A stretch of 10,535 nt of DNA from Tannerella sp. (GCA_031282485.1 JAITDQ010000215.1:1-10535); one strand, 5' to 3'. Numbered from the stretch's first letter, positions 1 through 6,357 are shown. Notes: generated by a model not told the origin, from the sequence alone. Translations and numbers: made by a program.

Positions 1-246
1 ACGAAAAAAGCGAATGAACTCGGCATTTGTGATATGAGCGGAAATGTATATGAATGGTGTCAAGACTGGTATGGCGCCTACTCAGCTTCGTCACAGCAGA
101 ATCCTACGGATGCAAGTACAGACGATGACCGCGTGGTTCGCGGCGGCTGCTGGGGCTACTCCGCAGTCTTCTGTCGCGTTGCGGATCGTTACAGCAACAG
201 CCCCGATCACCGCTACCTTATGGGCTTCCGCTTGGTTTTGTCTTAG
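1..246 (+). CDS. FGE/SUMF1-domain protein, C-terminal fragment (5' end outside window)
   Basis: The frame is open from base 1 and ends at TAG 244-246, so only the last 81 residues are present. They read as the end of a formylglycine-generating-enzyme (SUMF1/FGE-sulfatase) fold: E-L-G-I-C-D-M-S-G-N-V-Y-E-W-C-Q-D-W, then R-V-V-R-G-G-C-W, C-R-V-A-D-R and the closing G-F-R-L-V-L. This order (DMSGNVxEW, RGGxW, CRxxxR, GFRL) is the family signature. True FGEs oxidise a sulfatase cysteine to formylglycine. Most Bacteroidetes members are lipoproteins or gliding/secretion-type relatives of other or unknown function, and the fragment cannot tell which applies here. The RGG-C-W position is usually Ser in relatives, so the Cys is a small oddity. 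No terminator is visible after the stop. Family assignment is sure; substrate is unknown. Confidence 0.9.
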   Translation, partial: TKKANELGICDMSGNVYEWCQDWYGAYSASSQQNPTDASTDDDRVVRGGCWGYSAVFCRVADRYSNSPDHRYLMGFRLVLS

Positions 247-303
247 TTTTTCCTGTCGTCATCCCCTTCCCATGTAAGCAAAGGTTCTCACTCTTCACAG
301 CGT

Positions 304-688
304 TACAGAGCGGTTTATGTGCTGCTGAATGTAGATGAAGGCGAGTTTTCGCTTGGCAAATCAACCGGTTCGGAAATCGCCGGAAGGATATGCCAAGTGG
401 ACGTTACGAATACCTTTTTCTTTACATCAATCAGCGCCTGAACAAATCATTCCGCACATGGATTAACGAACTGCGGATCGACGAAGCCAAACGCCTGCTC
501 AGTTCCAGCCCCGAACTGACCGTCAACGAAATCGCCGACCGCACAGGCTTCGCCAATCAAAGTAACTTCGGACGGCAATTTCTCAAACAGACGGGATACA
601 CTCCCGGCGCCTGGCGCAAAAACAGTTCGACTTCGACCATGTCCTGAACCCCAAAACACCGGCTACAAAGACAATATCGCGGGCGTAA
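304..688 (+). pseudogene. Decayed AraC-family DNA-binding domain (two apparent frameshifts)
   Basis: The clear core (about 420-620) encodes the second half of an AraC/XylS helix-turn-helix domain: Y-I-N-Q-R-L-N-K-S-F-R-T-W-I-N-E-L-R, I-D-E-A-K-R-L-L, then V-N-E-I-A-D-R-T-G-F-A-N-Q-S-N-F-G-R-Q-F and the terminal G-Y-T-P-G-A-W-R. No complete regulator is present. The upstream part fits better in another frame (304 on: S-E-I-A-G-R-I and V-D-V-T-N-T-F-F, resembling the first helix-turn-helix before L-Y-I-N-Q), with the shift in the T-rich run near 415-422. At the 3' end the frame stops at 645-647, but one extra A in the A5 run at 618-622 would continue it as K-Q-F-D-F-D-H-V-L-N-P to TAA 686-688. 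In Bacteroidetes such domains cap hybrid two-component sensors or stand alone. The sensor part is absent here, and the remnant lies just after the FGE fragment. Confidence 0.7.
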
Positions 689-714
689 TCCATTTCGGAC
701 GGCTTCACGGGCAT

Positions 715-755
715 TGTCCAAAACGGGAATTTCTTATTTTTTCCTGTTTTGGACA
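715..755. promoter_or_regulatory. Imperfect 15-bp palindrome upstream of a promoter (operator or hairpin)
   Basis: The arms are TGTCCAAAACGGGAA (715-729) and TTCCTGTTTTGGACA (741-755), complementary at 14 of 15 positions, with an 11-nt AT-rich spacer. The structure lies after the AraC remnant and about 20 bp before a -7 element. It could be a regulator-binding site for the downstream genes or a transcript-end hairpin. No T-tract follows the second arm, which argues against a classical terminator. What binds it, if anything, cannot be told from the sequence. Confidence 0.5.
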
Positions 756-776
756 GAGCGATAATTCTCTTTATAC

Positions 777-784
777 TACTTTTG
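777..784 (+). promoter_or_regulatory. Bacteroidetes-type -7 promoter element
   Basis: TACTTTTG matches the Bacteroidetes -7 consensus TAnnTTTG and lies 22 bp before the first possible start at 807. The nearest TTG-type -33 candidate (749-751, inside the palindrome arm) is about 25 bp upstream, longer than the usual 19-21 bp spacing. The promoter is therefore plausible but not ideal. It would serve the small lipoprotein and perhaps the following genes. Confidence 0.4.
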
Positions 785-806
785 GGTGTAAAAAAAAGTA
801 AAAAAG

Positions 807-992
807 ATGACGTCAATACAAATGAAATCGCGGGCGGCGGTTGCCGCATTCATCCTCATCGCTGCAGGCACAACCGCCTGCACGCTAAAGGCGGCAGGAA
901 TACGATGGACAGGGACGGCGTCAAGCGTTTTTTTGAAGTGGGATACGAGTTCTACCCTCCGACAGACGGTAAAACAGTCAATGAATAAATAA
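807..992 (+). CDS. Small putative lipoprotein, 61 aa, possibly frameshifted
   Basis: The reading frame starts M-T-S-I-Q-M-K-S-R and runs into a hydrophobic stretch A-A-V-A-A-F-I-L-I-A-A-G-T-T-A-C, a usable but loose lipobox with Cys near residue 25. A second in-frame ATG at 822 would give a shorter signal peptide and is equally likely. After the Cys the frame looks unlike its neighbours (rich in S, T, W). The overlapping +2 frame reads M-D-R-D-G-V-K-R-F-F-E-V-G-Y-E-F-Y-P-P-T-D-G-K-T-V-N-E and stops at 986-988, and looks more protein-like. I suspect the signal peptide and this tail once formed one short lipoprotein now split by an indel near 880-905. It begins just after the promoter-like element and ends 13 bp before the next gene. 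I do not recognise a family. Confidence 0.4.
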   Translation: MTSIQMKSRAAVAAFILIAAGTTACTLKAAGIRWTGTASSVFLKWDTSSTLRQTVKQSMNK

Positions 993-1005
993 ATAATATG
1001 GAGTT

Positions 1006-1923
1006 ATGAAAAGATTATTTCTAATTTTAACAGGTATTGCATTGATATTTGCGACATCATGCAGGGAAAAAAACAAAGTTACCGAGCCTGCTCTCAAATT
1101 TAAACACAAAAGTTCGGGAGTTACTGCCTTCGTGGACGACGGGAAAGTATTTCTGCAGGTAAATAACGAGTATTACAAAAGCCCTGACAAAAATTCCATG
1201 AAACCCGTCGAGGGATTGAAAGGCACGTGCCGGGGTGTTTATATCGGCGACGAAGGAAATGACATCAACGTGTTGATTTGCATGTTGCTCGAAGACGGCA
1301 GTCTTCAAGTACTCAGCCTTTTCGACATTTTGAACGAAAACTCGTTTACGGCAAGCGATAAAATTCGGGGATTATCCGGTATCGTCGCCTTCTTCACGAG
1401 CGACGGAACCGAAGACACCGAAGATTCCGACGATGTGGGTTACGGCGCATGGTGCACTTTCGCCGTTGACAAAAACGGAAAAGAATACATGCTGGCCGAT
1501 TACCTGGACGAGTCGCCGTCAGAGGCCGGAAAATACGATTACCTTGCCGGAACATACCGCATGGACAGGGAAAACTGCGATTGCGAGGATGACATGACAT
1601 TGACCCTCAGCGCCGAAAACGGGAAATACGCCTACCGGTTGAAAACGCCGAAACAGGATGTGTCGGGCATGGCAAACATCATCACCGACGAAGACAACAA
1701 TACAGTTATTGTAAAGTTGCCCGAAGTGAAATGGGCTTCATACAAGGGACCTGTCCCCGAAGGCAAAGACGTGGACGATATGCCCGAACAGGATGTCTTC
1801 GAGGTAAGTTTCGAGTTCCGCGACGACCACGCGCTCGTGACGCAAAATTACGGAAATGCGATGAACTTCTACGTGAAATTCGCCGAATACGAGTGCAAGT
1901 ATATTTATCTGAGTGAAAAATAA
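1006..1923 (+). CDS. Lipoprotein of unknown function, 305 aa
   Basis: The N terminus is a clear lipoprotein signal: M-K-R-L-F, a hydrophobic run, then F-A-T-S-C with the lipidated Cys at residue 19. A GGAG stretch (1000-1003) lies just before the ATG, one of the few Shine-Dalgarno-like sites in the window. The mature protein has no membrane segment. An acidic patch (T-E-D-T-E-D-S-D-D, about residues 137-145) separates two parts. The C-terminal ~120 residues start with L-A-G-T-Y-R-M-D-R-E-N-C-D-C and end with Q-N-Y-G-N-A-M-N-F-Y-V-K-F and Y-I-Y-L-S-E-K. From general knowledge, this beta-rich pattern recurs in uncharacterised Bacteroidetes lipoproteins and may be lipocalin-like. No catalytic motif is visible. 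It probably faces the periplasm or sits in the outer membrane. Confidence 0.85.
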   Translation: MKRLFLILTGIALIFATSCREKNKVTEPALKFKHKSSGVTAFVDDGKVFLQVNNEYYKSPDKNSMKPVEGLKGTCRGVYIGDEGNDINVLICMLLEDGSLQVLSLFDILNENSFTASDKIRGLSGIVAFFTSDGTEDTEDSDDVGYGAWCTFAVDKNGKEYMLADYLDESPSEAGKYDYLAGTYRMDRENCDCEDDMTLTLSAENGKYAYRLKTPKQDVSGMANIITDEDNNTVIVKLPEVKWASYKGPVPEGKDVDDMPEQDVFEVSFEFRDDHALVTQNYGNAMNFYVKFAEYECKYIYLSEK

Positions 1924-1935
1924 AACGGTTATACG

Positions 1936-2103
1936 ATGCCTCTCTGGTTAATATTTTTACTGTTCACAGCGATAGTCGCAGCAATCATTTGGTTGCCGTC
2001 GAAAGGTAAACTCCGTATCGTGAAGATCGGTTTAATTGTGCTGGCGGCGCTGGCGCTGGCTTATATCGCTGCCGTATTCATTCTGCTGGGAGGAATAGAG
2101 TAG
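1936..2103 (+). CDS. Small two-helix membrane protein, 55 aa
   Basis: ATG 1936 to TAG 2101-2103 encodes two hydrophobic helices joined by a short basic loop. Residues 2-20 form helix 1 (P-L-W-L-I-F-L-L-F-T-A-I-V-A-A-I-I-W-L), followed by P-S-K-G-K-L-R-I-V-K. Residues about 31-53 form helix 2 (rich in A, L, I, V, ending L-L-G-G-I-E). The positive loop predicts a hairpin with both ends on the other side of the inner membrane. It starts 12 bp after the preceding lipoprotein and 40 bp before the next, so co-transcription is likely. No good ribosome-binding site is seen, as is usual in this phylum. No family is recognised. The coherent transmembrane pattern makes a chance ORF unlikely. Confidence 0.65.
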   Translation: MPLWLIFLLFTAIVAAIIWLPSKGKLRIVKIGLIVLAALALAYIAAVFILLGGIE

Positions 2104-2143
2104 CAATTAATAATTGACAATTAATAATTAATAATTAATAGAT
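2104..2143. repeat. AT-rich TTAATAATT tract before a gene start
   Basis: The whole 40-bp gap is built from short overlapping AATTAATAATT and AATTGACAATT units, ending a few bases before ATG 2144. It resembles the CAATT-rich tract at 4178-4215. Similar tracts are frequent between genes in Bacteroidetes. It may supply an unstructured, A/T-rich ribosome entry region. Confidence 0.6.
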
Positions 2144-3388
2144 ATGAAAAAGGTTAAAACACACTGGTTATTTGGGTTGCTTGTTGCAACGCTGTTTTTC
2201 AGTTGCGGACAGGGGAGCGCGCAATCTTCGGGCGCAACGGAGATGCTGAAAGGTTTTTATACGCAGTACATTACGAAAGCGTCTCAATACCCGTCGGCGA
2301 GCGACATCCTGAACGCTGAAGAGGGCGCTTCGGAGAATGCCGCCAACACTTTGGAAGCAATGAATGCGCTCAGGCAAAAGTATTGTACGTCCCGTTTTCT
2401 GAATGAAATGAAGAAAGCGGCAGGAGAGGATGAGTATGACTACTACTGGTATTCATCCCGGTATGACCTGTTCCTGTATGCATACCTGAATGCAAAGGAA
2501 TGTAAAGCCGGATGGGCAGAATCGCTGTCGATAAGCAGGGATTCGGAAGATGCAGATACGTACAGCGTATCCTTCGCATCCGCTACCGTCAGATTAAAGA
2601 CAGTCAAGGAAGCCGGCGAATATAAAATTGATGCGGTCGAGGGTTACTCTACGGACGGTAAACGGCTGCTCCGTGAGAAGGGTACTGACTGTTCCGCCTT
2701 TTACATTCAGGAGGGAAAAGTCCGGCAGGCAGACTTCCATACCGGTCATACCGAAACGTTGAACCTCGGAAAAGCCCGAATCGTGAACATATACATGTCG
2801 CCGGGCCGGGACTGTATCGTTTTCCTGAAAGCGACACACTATATGGACTGCAACGTAACCGCATCTCTGCACGTTTACAGTATCAAAGACAAAACGGTCG
2901 AAAATATTGCGACACCCAAAGATGCATATCAGAGTTCCGTCAAATGGACTTCCGACCGGTCGTTTTCCTACGTGGAAGAAGTGAAGAACGAAGAAACGGA
3001 CAGTAAATACTATCGCTGTACGCACACGATGGGAGGTAAAACCGTCAAGAACGAAGACAAAGCATTCTGGGACAATTATGAATATGAGGATGAAGGAAAC
3101 AGCGAATTTGTCTCGCCCGACGGGAAAACGGCAGCCGTGATTGAAGACGACGCAATCACACTGAAACAGGCGGACGGCGGACGGACGCAAACCGTCCGGT
3201 TACCCTTCGAGGTGACAAGATATGGACTGGTCGCGTGGCTGGATGCCAACACGCTGCTCTTCAGCGTTGAACCCCTCTGTATGTCCCAGTGTTGCGACTT
3301 TGGTAACGACCTGTATCTTTATGAAACGGACAGTAAGAATATTTCTTTACTTGAAAAGGATATGAGCGATTTTTCTGTTAACAAATAA
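2144..3388 (+). CDS. Lipoprotein, 414 aa, DUF3828-like N-terminal domain plus propeller-like C-terminal part
   Basis: The signal peptide M-K-K-V-K-T-H-W-L-F-G-L-L ends at L-F-F-S-C, with the lipidated Cys at residue 21. Residues about 33-170 carry M-L-K-G-F-Y-T-Q-Y-I, L-R-Q-K-Y-C-T, a Y-D-Y-Y-W-Y stretch and the closing E-A-G-E-Y-K-I-D-A-V-E. This pattern resembles DUF3828-type domains of Bacteroidetes lipoproteins. Residues about 200-410 contain repeated strand motifs such as Y-M-S-P-G-R-D-C-I-V-F, V-K-W-T-S-D-R-S-F and F-V-S-P-D-G-K-T-A-A-V, typical of beta-propeller (TolB/WD-like) blades. There are too few motifs to name the fold with certainty. A C-x-x-x-C-C cluster (C-M-S-Q-C-C) lies near residue 384. 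No enzyme motif is seen. The next gene follows after 20 bp, so the two are probably co-transcribed. Confidence 0.85.
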   Translation: MKKVKTHWLFGLLVATLFFSCGQGSAQSSGATEMLKGFYTQYITKASQYPSASDILNAEEGASENAANTLEAMNALRQKYCTSRFLNEMKKAAGEDEYDYYWYSSRYDLFLYAYLNAKECKAGWAESLSISRDSEDADTYSVSFASATVRLKTVKEAGEYKIDAVEGYSTDGKRLLREKGTDCSAFYIQEGKVRQADFHTGHTETLNLGKARIVNIYMSPGRDCIVFLKATHYMDCNVTASLHVYSIKDKTVENIATPKDAYQSSVKWTSDRSFSYVEEVKNEETDSKYYRCTHTMGGKTVKNEDKAFWDNYEYEDEGNSEFVSPDGKTAAVIEDDAITLKQADGGRTQTVRLPFEVTRYGLVAWLDANTLLFSVEPLCMSQCCDFGNDLYLYETDSKNISLLEKDMSDFSVNK

Positions 3389-3408
3389 ATGAAGGCGAGG
3401 GAATCAGC

Positions 3409-4035
3409 ATGAAAACAGGATTGAAACAAACGCTGTTATTTGGTGCGATGATCCTGCAGGCGGCAATCCTGACCTGCTGCGCAGGCAAGTCAGGCGCAGG
3501 AAACGGGACAGCAGAGCAAAAATCCCAAGACGCCAAAACCGCGACGGACAAAGCCCCCAACTATCTCATCACTGCCAAAGGCGCAGGCGATTTTGTGCTG
3601 GGCAAAGAAGCGCCCGCCTCCGTCGCAGGATATGAAATAAAAAAAGAACTCAAGGATGGCGAAGAGGGAACGGAAGACATGATAACCGTCCTTTACGAGA
3701 AAGGCGAAAAGGCGCTGGAAATCATCTCCGACGACAGCAAGGTATTTTATCCGGAAATCATTGTGTACTCCGATAAATACCACACGGATAAAGGGGCGAA
3801 AACAGGCACGACGCTCGATGAACTCGTGAAGATGTACCCGAAATATTCGCTCTGGTTCTCGTACATAAGCGACTGGTTTACGTTTACGCCGGAAGAAACC
3901 GAAAGGATACAATTCAGGCTGGACAGCAAAGGTTTCACCGGCAAAGAGGACTCCCTGTACCGCAGCGACAGGATCGAACTTTCGCTGAAAGATTTCAAAC
4001 CCGACACAAAAGTGATCGCCATAAGAATATATTAA
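3409..4035 (+). CDS. Lipoprotein of unknown function, 208 aa
   Basis: M-K-T-G-L-K-Q-T-L-L-F begins a lipoprotein signal peptide ending A-I-L-T-C-C, with Cys 24 as the likely lipidated residue. A flexible S/G/K/A/T-rich linker follows to about residue 45. The remaining ~160 residues form one mixed alpha/beta domain: F-V-L-G-K-E-A-P near its start, a strand pair L-E-I-I-S-D-D and P-E-I-I-V-Y-S-D-K-Y, then T-T-L-D-E-L-V-K-M-Y-P, and a C-terminal L-K-D-F-K-P-D-T-K-V-I-A-I-R-I-Y. The T-x-x-D-E-L-V-x-x-Y-P motif followed by a final D-F-K-P...I-A-I-R-I strand is familiar from uncharacterised Bacteroidetes lipoproteins. No function can be assigned. It lies 20 bp after the previous gene and 3 bp before the next ATG, inside an apparent operon. 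Confidence 0.82.
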   Translation: MKTGLKQTLLFGAMILQAAILTCCAGKSGAGNGTAEQKSQDAKTATDKAPNYLITAKGAGDFVLGKEAPASVAGYEIKKELKDGEEGTEDMITVLYEKGEKALEIISDDSKVFYPEIIVYSDKYHTDKGAKTGTTLDELVKMYPKYSLWFSYISDWFTFTPEETERIQFRLDSKGFTGKEDSLYRSDRIELSLKDFKPDTKVIAIRIY

Positions 4036-4038
4036 GCA

Positions 4039-4572
4039 ATGAAAAATAAACAGGAAATAACAGTTTTGGCGGGTAGAGACGCGATTAATCGCGTCTCTAC
4101 GGGAGGGCTGACCGTTGGTTCAGCCCCTGCGTTCAATGATATGAACGGGAGAACGAAAACCCACGAATCACCACCCATTTTCAATTTTCAATTGTCAATT
4201 ATCAATTTTCAATTGAAACAAATTGCCGTAATAACGATCGTGGCGCTGGCAGGCATGTTCATCGTGAACGGTTGCGGCGGCGGGAAATCCGGCAGCGGTG
4301 AACTCACCGAAGCGAAAGCCATTGAAATGGTAACAGCATTGCCGGAAATAAAGAAAGCCGGAAATTTGAGTGTCATGTCGGGCGGACGTGAGGAAACGGA
4401 CGACGGCAACGCCTATTACTCCATTCAGGCAGGGGAGAACATGGAATCCCATTTTGTCACAAAGTATCATTTCCGCGTTTACGCGAAACCCAAAGTGGAA
4501 ATCAGGTATTTCGATGTAATGGAATACGAGGAAATGTCGCTCGACGAATGGAGGAAAACAATTGTCAATTGA
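4039..4572 (+). CDS. Small lipoprotein with a repeat-derived 5' extension
   Basis: The longest frame starts at ATG 4039, 3 bp after the preceding stop, but its first ~58 codons are repeat DNA: the GAGACG palindrome, two small hairpins and a CAATT tract. The real protein begins at K-Q-I-A-V-I-T-I-V-A-L-A-G-M-F-I-V-N-G-C, a normal lipoprotein signal peptide. An in-frame TTG at 4213 sits exactly where its start should be and gives 119 aa; ATG 4141 is a further option. With the long start the signal peptide is buried behind a polar tail, so I favour a start near 4213. The mature domain contains E-A-K-A-I-E-M-V-T-A-L-P-E, Y-Y-S-I-Q-A-G-E-N, Y-H-F-R-V-Y and the closing S-L-D-E-W-R-K, seen in uncharacterised Bacteroidetes proteins. 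Its stop overlaps the following M48 gene. Confidence 0.7.
   Translation: MKNKQEITVLAGRDAINRVSTGGLTVGSAPAFNDMNGRTKTHESPPIFNFQLSIINFQLKQIAVITIVALAGMFIVNGCGGGKSGSGELTEAKAIEMVTALPEIKKAGNLSVMSGGREETDDGNAYYSIQAGENMESHFVTKYHFRVYAKPKVEIRYFDVMEYEEMSLDEWRKTIVN
4073..4100. repeat. GAGACG palindrome, copy R1
   Basis: This is a perfect 28-bp palindrome with half-site GTAGAGACGCGATT. It is the best-preserved AATT/TTAA-centred copy of six in the window and lies within the 5' part of the 4039 frame, encoding the tell-tale G-R-D-A-I-N-R-V-S-T. Such dispersed palindromes behave like REP or MITE-type elements. Confidence 0.85.
4105..4147. repeat. Pair of small hairpins next to palindrome R1
   Basis: GGGCTGA (4105-4111) pairs with TCAGCCC (4120-4126), and CGTTCA (4130-4135) pairs with TGAACG (4142-4147). 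The two stems follow palindrome R1 directly and carry no protein-like sequence. R1 and these stems may therefore form one composite inserted repeat. Confidence 0.5.
4178..4215. repeat. CAATT-rich tract abutting a gene start
   Basis: Overlapping units TTTTCAA, CAATTGTCAATT and ATCAATTTTCAATTG fill this 38-bp stretch, which ends in TTG (4213-4215) immediately before the K-Q-I-A signal-peptide codons. A shorter relative, CAATTGTCAATTG, lies at 4559-4571 and ends in TTG immediately before the K-R-I-A codons of the M48 gene. Confidence 0.7.
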
Positions 4573-5780
4573 AACGGATTGCCGCAGCAGTCATTGCGGT
4601 CATGCTGTTTGCGTCGTGCGGCAGCGTACCGCTGACGGGAAGAAAACAGTTGTTGCTGGTATCCAATGCCGACGTTCTTGCGACCGCCGCCACGTCGTAT
4701 AGCGAATACATCCAGACGGCGCCCCAATCGACCGCCGCCACCCAAACGGCGATGGTCAACCGGGTGGCAGCCAGAATTGCGGCGGCGGCAGAAGAATACA
4801 TGCGGCAAAACGGACTGGAGAGCGAACTGTCGAATTTCCAGTGGGAATTTAACCTGATAGCGGAAAATACCGTAAACGCCTTTTGCATGCCGGGTGGAAA
4901 AATCGTCGTTTACGAAGGGATACTCCAGTTAATGGCCGTCGATGACGAACTGGCGGTCGTCCTCGGACACGAAGTAGCTCATGCCATCGCCAAACACAGC
5001 AACGAACGCATGAGCCAGCAATTAGTAAACGCACTGGGACAGGTAGCGCTGACCGTCGCGCTGGACAAACAGTCGGACGAAGTGAAAGAACTCTCCATGC
5101 TGGTTTTCGGCCTGGGCGCCGAATATGGCGTCATGCTGCCTTTCTCCCGCAAGCACGAACTCGAAGCCGACTACATGGGGCTTGTCTTCATGACCATGGC
5201 CGGCTACGACCCCAAAAAAGCCGTCCCCTTCTGGCAGAAAATGCAGGAAGCATCGGGCGGCAGTTCGTTCGACTTTTTGAGTACGCACCCTGCCGAAAAG
5301 AAACGTATCCAGAAAATAATCGGCTATCTGCCCGATATGGAAAAATATAAAAACCAAAAAATCACTCCGCTCACGGTGTCGGCATCGGCATCGGCGTCGG
5401 CTGCCGGCGGGAAAACCGGAAAGACGGACGGCATGACCGTTACGAACGTTGCAGCCGTAAGCAAGACAAACGCCGCAGCCACAGGCAAAACCGAAAAACT
5501 GGATGCCACCACCTGGTCGGGCGAAGCGACGTTCAGCGGGTCAAACATCGTGACACTTTTCGACCTGACGTTCATCGACGGCAAATCCTGCACACTGAAA
5601 AGCGCCATGAAGGGCGTAGCAGACGGGAGTTCCCTTACCAGGGGAACATACAAAATAAACGGCTCGACCGTAACCCTTGATTTCGGCGAAGAACTCGACG
5701 GCATGCAATTCACGCTCAAAGGCAATCAACTGATTTCCGAATCGGGAGATGCGAAGATTGTCCTGAAAAAGAAGAATTAG
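4548..5780 (+). CDS. M48-family zinc metalloprotease lipoprotein with C-terminal lipocalin-like domain, 410 aa
   Basis: This is a membrane-anchored M48 peptidase (Oma1/BepA-like), expected to cleave or monitor misfolded envelope proteins. The lipobox is L-F-A-S-C, Cys 24. The catalytic motif H-E-V-A-H is at residues 141-145, with E142 as the general base, and the third zinc ligand lies in E-L-E-A-D (204-208). Other family marks are N-A-F-C-M-P-G-G-K-I-V-V-Y-E-G-I and S-T-H-P-A-E-K-K-R-I. The core ends near residue 268. A linker with S-A-S-A-S-A-S-A-A follows, then residues ~316-410 form an extra domain shared with three downstream lipoproteins (K-L-D-A-T-T-W, G-T-Y-K-I-N-G-S-T-V-T, G-N-Q-L-I-S). 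ATG 4548 overlaps the previous gene by 25 bp. An in-frame TTG at 4569 overlaps its stop as TTGA and gives a cleaner signal peptide (403 aa). Protease assignment is firm; the role of the added domain is unknown. Confidence 0.93.
   Translation: MEENNCQLKRIAAAVIAVMLFASCGSVPLTGRKQLLLVSNADVLATAATSYSEYIQTAPQSTAATQTAMVNRVAARIAAAAEEYMRQNGLESELSNFQWEFNLIAENTVNAFCMPGGKIVVYEGILQLMAVDDELAVVLGHEVAHAIAKHSNERMSQQLVNALGQVALTVALDKQSDEVKELSMLVFGLGAEYGVMLPFSRKHELEADYMGLVFMTMAGYDPKKAVPFWQKMQEASGGSSFDFLSTHPAEKKRIQKIIGYLPDMEKYKNQKITPLTVSASASASAAGGKTGKTDGMTVTNVAAVSKTNAAATGKTEKLDATTWSGEATFSGSNIVTLFDLTFIDGKSCTLKSAMKGVADGSSLTRGTYKINGSTVTLDFGEELDGMQFTLKGNQLISESGDAKIVLKKKN
5379..5402. repeat. Hexanucleotide repeat in the protease linker
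   Basis: Four consecutive 6-bp units of the form TCGGC(A/G/T) encode the S-A-S-A-S-A-S-A linker between the protease and its C-terminal domain. Slippage would change linker length by two residues without breaking the frame. Confidence 0.7.
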
Positions 5781-5816
5781 AAACAAAGAATCTAAATATA
5801 ATAAACAGGTAAGAAA

Positions 5817-6185
5817 ATGAAAAAAAGATGTAATGTAAATGTATTGGTAATGGCTATGGCTATGCTGCTTGCCATGCCGGCTGCATGTGGCGGCGGGAAA
5901 AGCGAAAAACTGGACGGCACAACATGGTCGCAAGAGACGTTCGACAGTTCCTCTGACGTAACCCTTTTCGTGTTGAAGTTCACCGACGGCAAATCCTGCG
6001 AACTGGAATTTCTCCCGAAAGGTGAAACCGAGAGCATGGTTTTATCGGGAACCTACAAAATCAAAGGTTCGACCGTCACCGTTGATTTCGATGAGGAACG
6101 CTCGGAAATGAAGCTCACCCTGAATGGCAACCAACTGATTTCGGACACGGAAGACGAGAAGTTTGTCCTGAAGAAGAAAAGTTAG
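5817..6185 (+). CDS. Small lipoprotein with one lipocalin-like domain, 122 aa
   Basis: M-K-K-R-C-N-V-N-V-L-V opens a signal peptide nearly identical to those at 7222 and 7596, ending M-P-A-A-C with Cys 24 lipidated. A G-G-G-K-S spacer leads into one ~92-residue domain: E-K-L-D-G-T-T-W-S, a D-G-K-S-C-E-L-E-F strand, G-T-Y-K-I-K-G-S-T-V-T-V, G-N-Q-L-I-S and a basic end F-V-L-K-K-K-S. It most resembles the M48 C-terminal domain 36 bp upstream, sharing D-G-K-S-C, G-T-Y-K-I-x-G-S-T-V-T and G-N-Q-L-I-S. It therefore probably arose by duplication of that domain, or the fusion arose from it. The W...G-T-Y...G-N-Q layout suggests an eight-strand lipocalin-like barrel, which is inference. It probably shares a transcript with the protease. 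Confidence 0.88.
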   Translation: MKKRCNVNVLVMAMAMLLAMPAACGGGKSEKLDGTTWSQETFDSSSDVTLFVLKFTDGKSCELEFLPKGETESMVLSGTYKIKGSTVTVDFDEERSEMKLTLNGNQLISDTEDEKFVLKKKS

Positions 6186-6210
6186 AAACATGGTTGACGG
6201 ATTGTAGATT

Positions 6211-6238
6211 ATAGGGACGCGATTAATCGCGTCTCTAT
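6211..6238. repeat. GAGACG palindrome, copy R2
   Basis: This 28-bp copy (half-site ATAGGGACGCGATT) is a perfect inverted repeat except for one G opposite T. It lies between the 122-aa lipoprotein and the toxin-antitoxin module. No T-tract follows, so I do not call it a terminator, although a hairpin here could protect the upstream transcript. Confidence 0.85.
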
Positions 6239-6270
6239 AAAACAAAACGACAAAACGCGTTCTTTGACAT

Positions 6271-6284
6271 ATTGGTTTACACGC
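6271..6284. repeat. Left inverted repeat bracketing the toxin-antitoxin module
   Basis: ATTGGTTTACACGC here is exactly inverted at 7002-7015 (GCGTGTAAACCAAT). A second inner pair, AAATCCGG at 6291-6298 and CCGGATTT at 6977-6984, extends the symmetry. Together they enclose the module's promoter and both genes. Confidence 0.65.
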
Positions 6285-6299
6285 AAAAACAAATCCGGC

Positions 6300-6330
6300 T
6301 TGGATGTTTTTGGAATATGAGTTATCTTTG
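6300..6330 (+). promoter_or_regulatory. Bacteroidetes sigma-type promoter for the toxin-antitoxin pair
   Basis: TTG at 6300-6302 is followed, after 20 bp, by TATCTTTG at 6323-6330, a full match to the -7 consensus TAnnTTTG with normal spacing. The toxin ATG lies 27 bp further on. This is the best promoter in the window and indicates that the module is transcribed independently of the lipoprotein genes before it. Confidence 0.7.
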
Positions 6331-6357
6331 CGGAAGTAATTTTAATTCAAAAAGCAG

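Noticed and set aside
2594..3190. 198-codon open frame on the - strand
   Set aside because: It is fully antisense to the 414-aa lipoprotein, which has a clear signal peptide and coding character.
6211..6238. Palindrome R2 as a transcription terminator
   Set aside because: The stem is strong but no T-tract follows, and the same element occurs in places where termination makes no sense, such as inside the 4039 frame.
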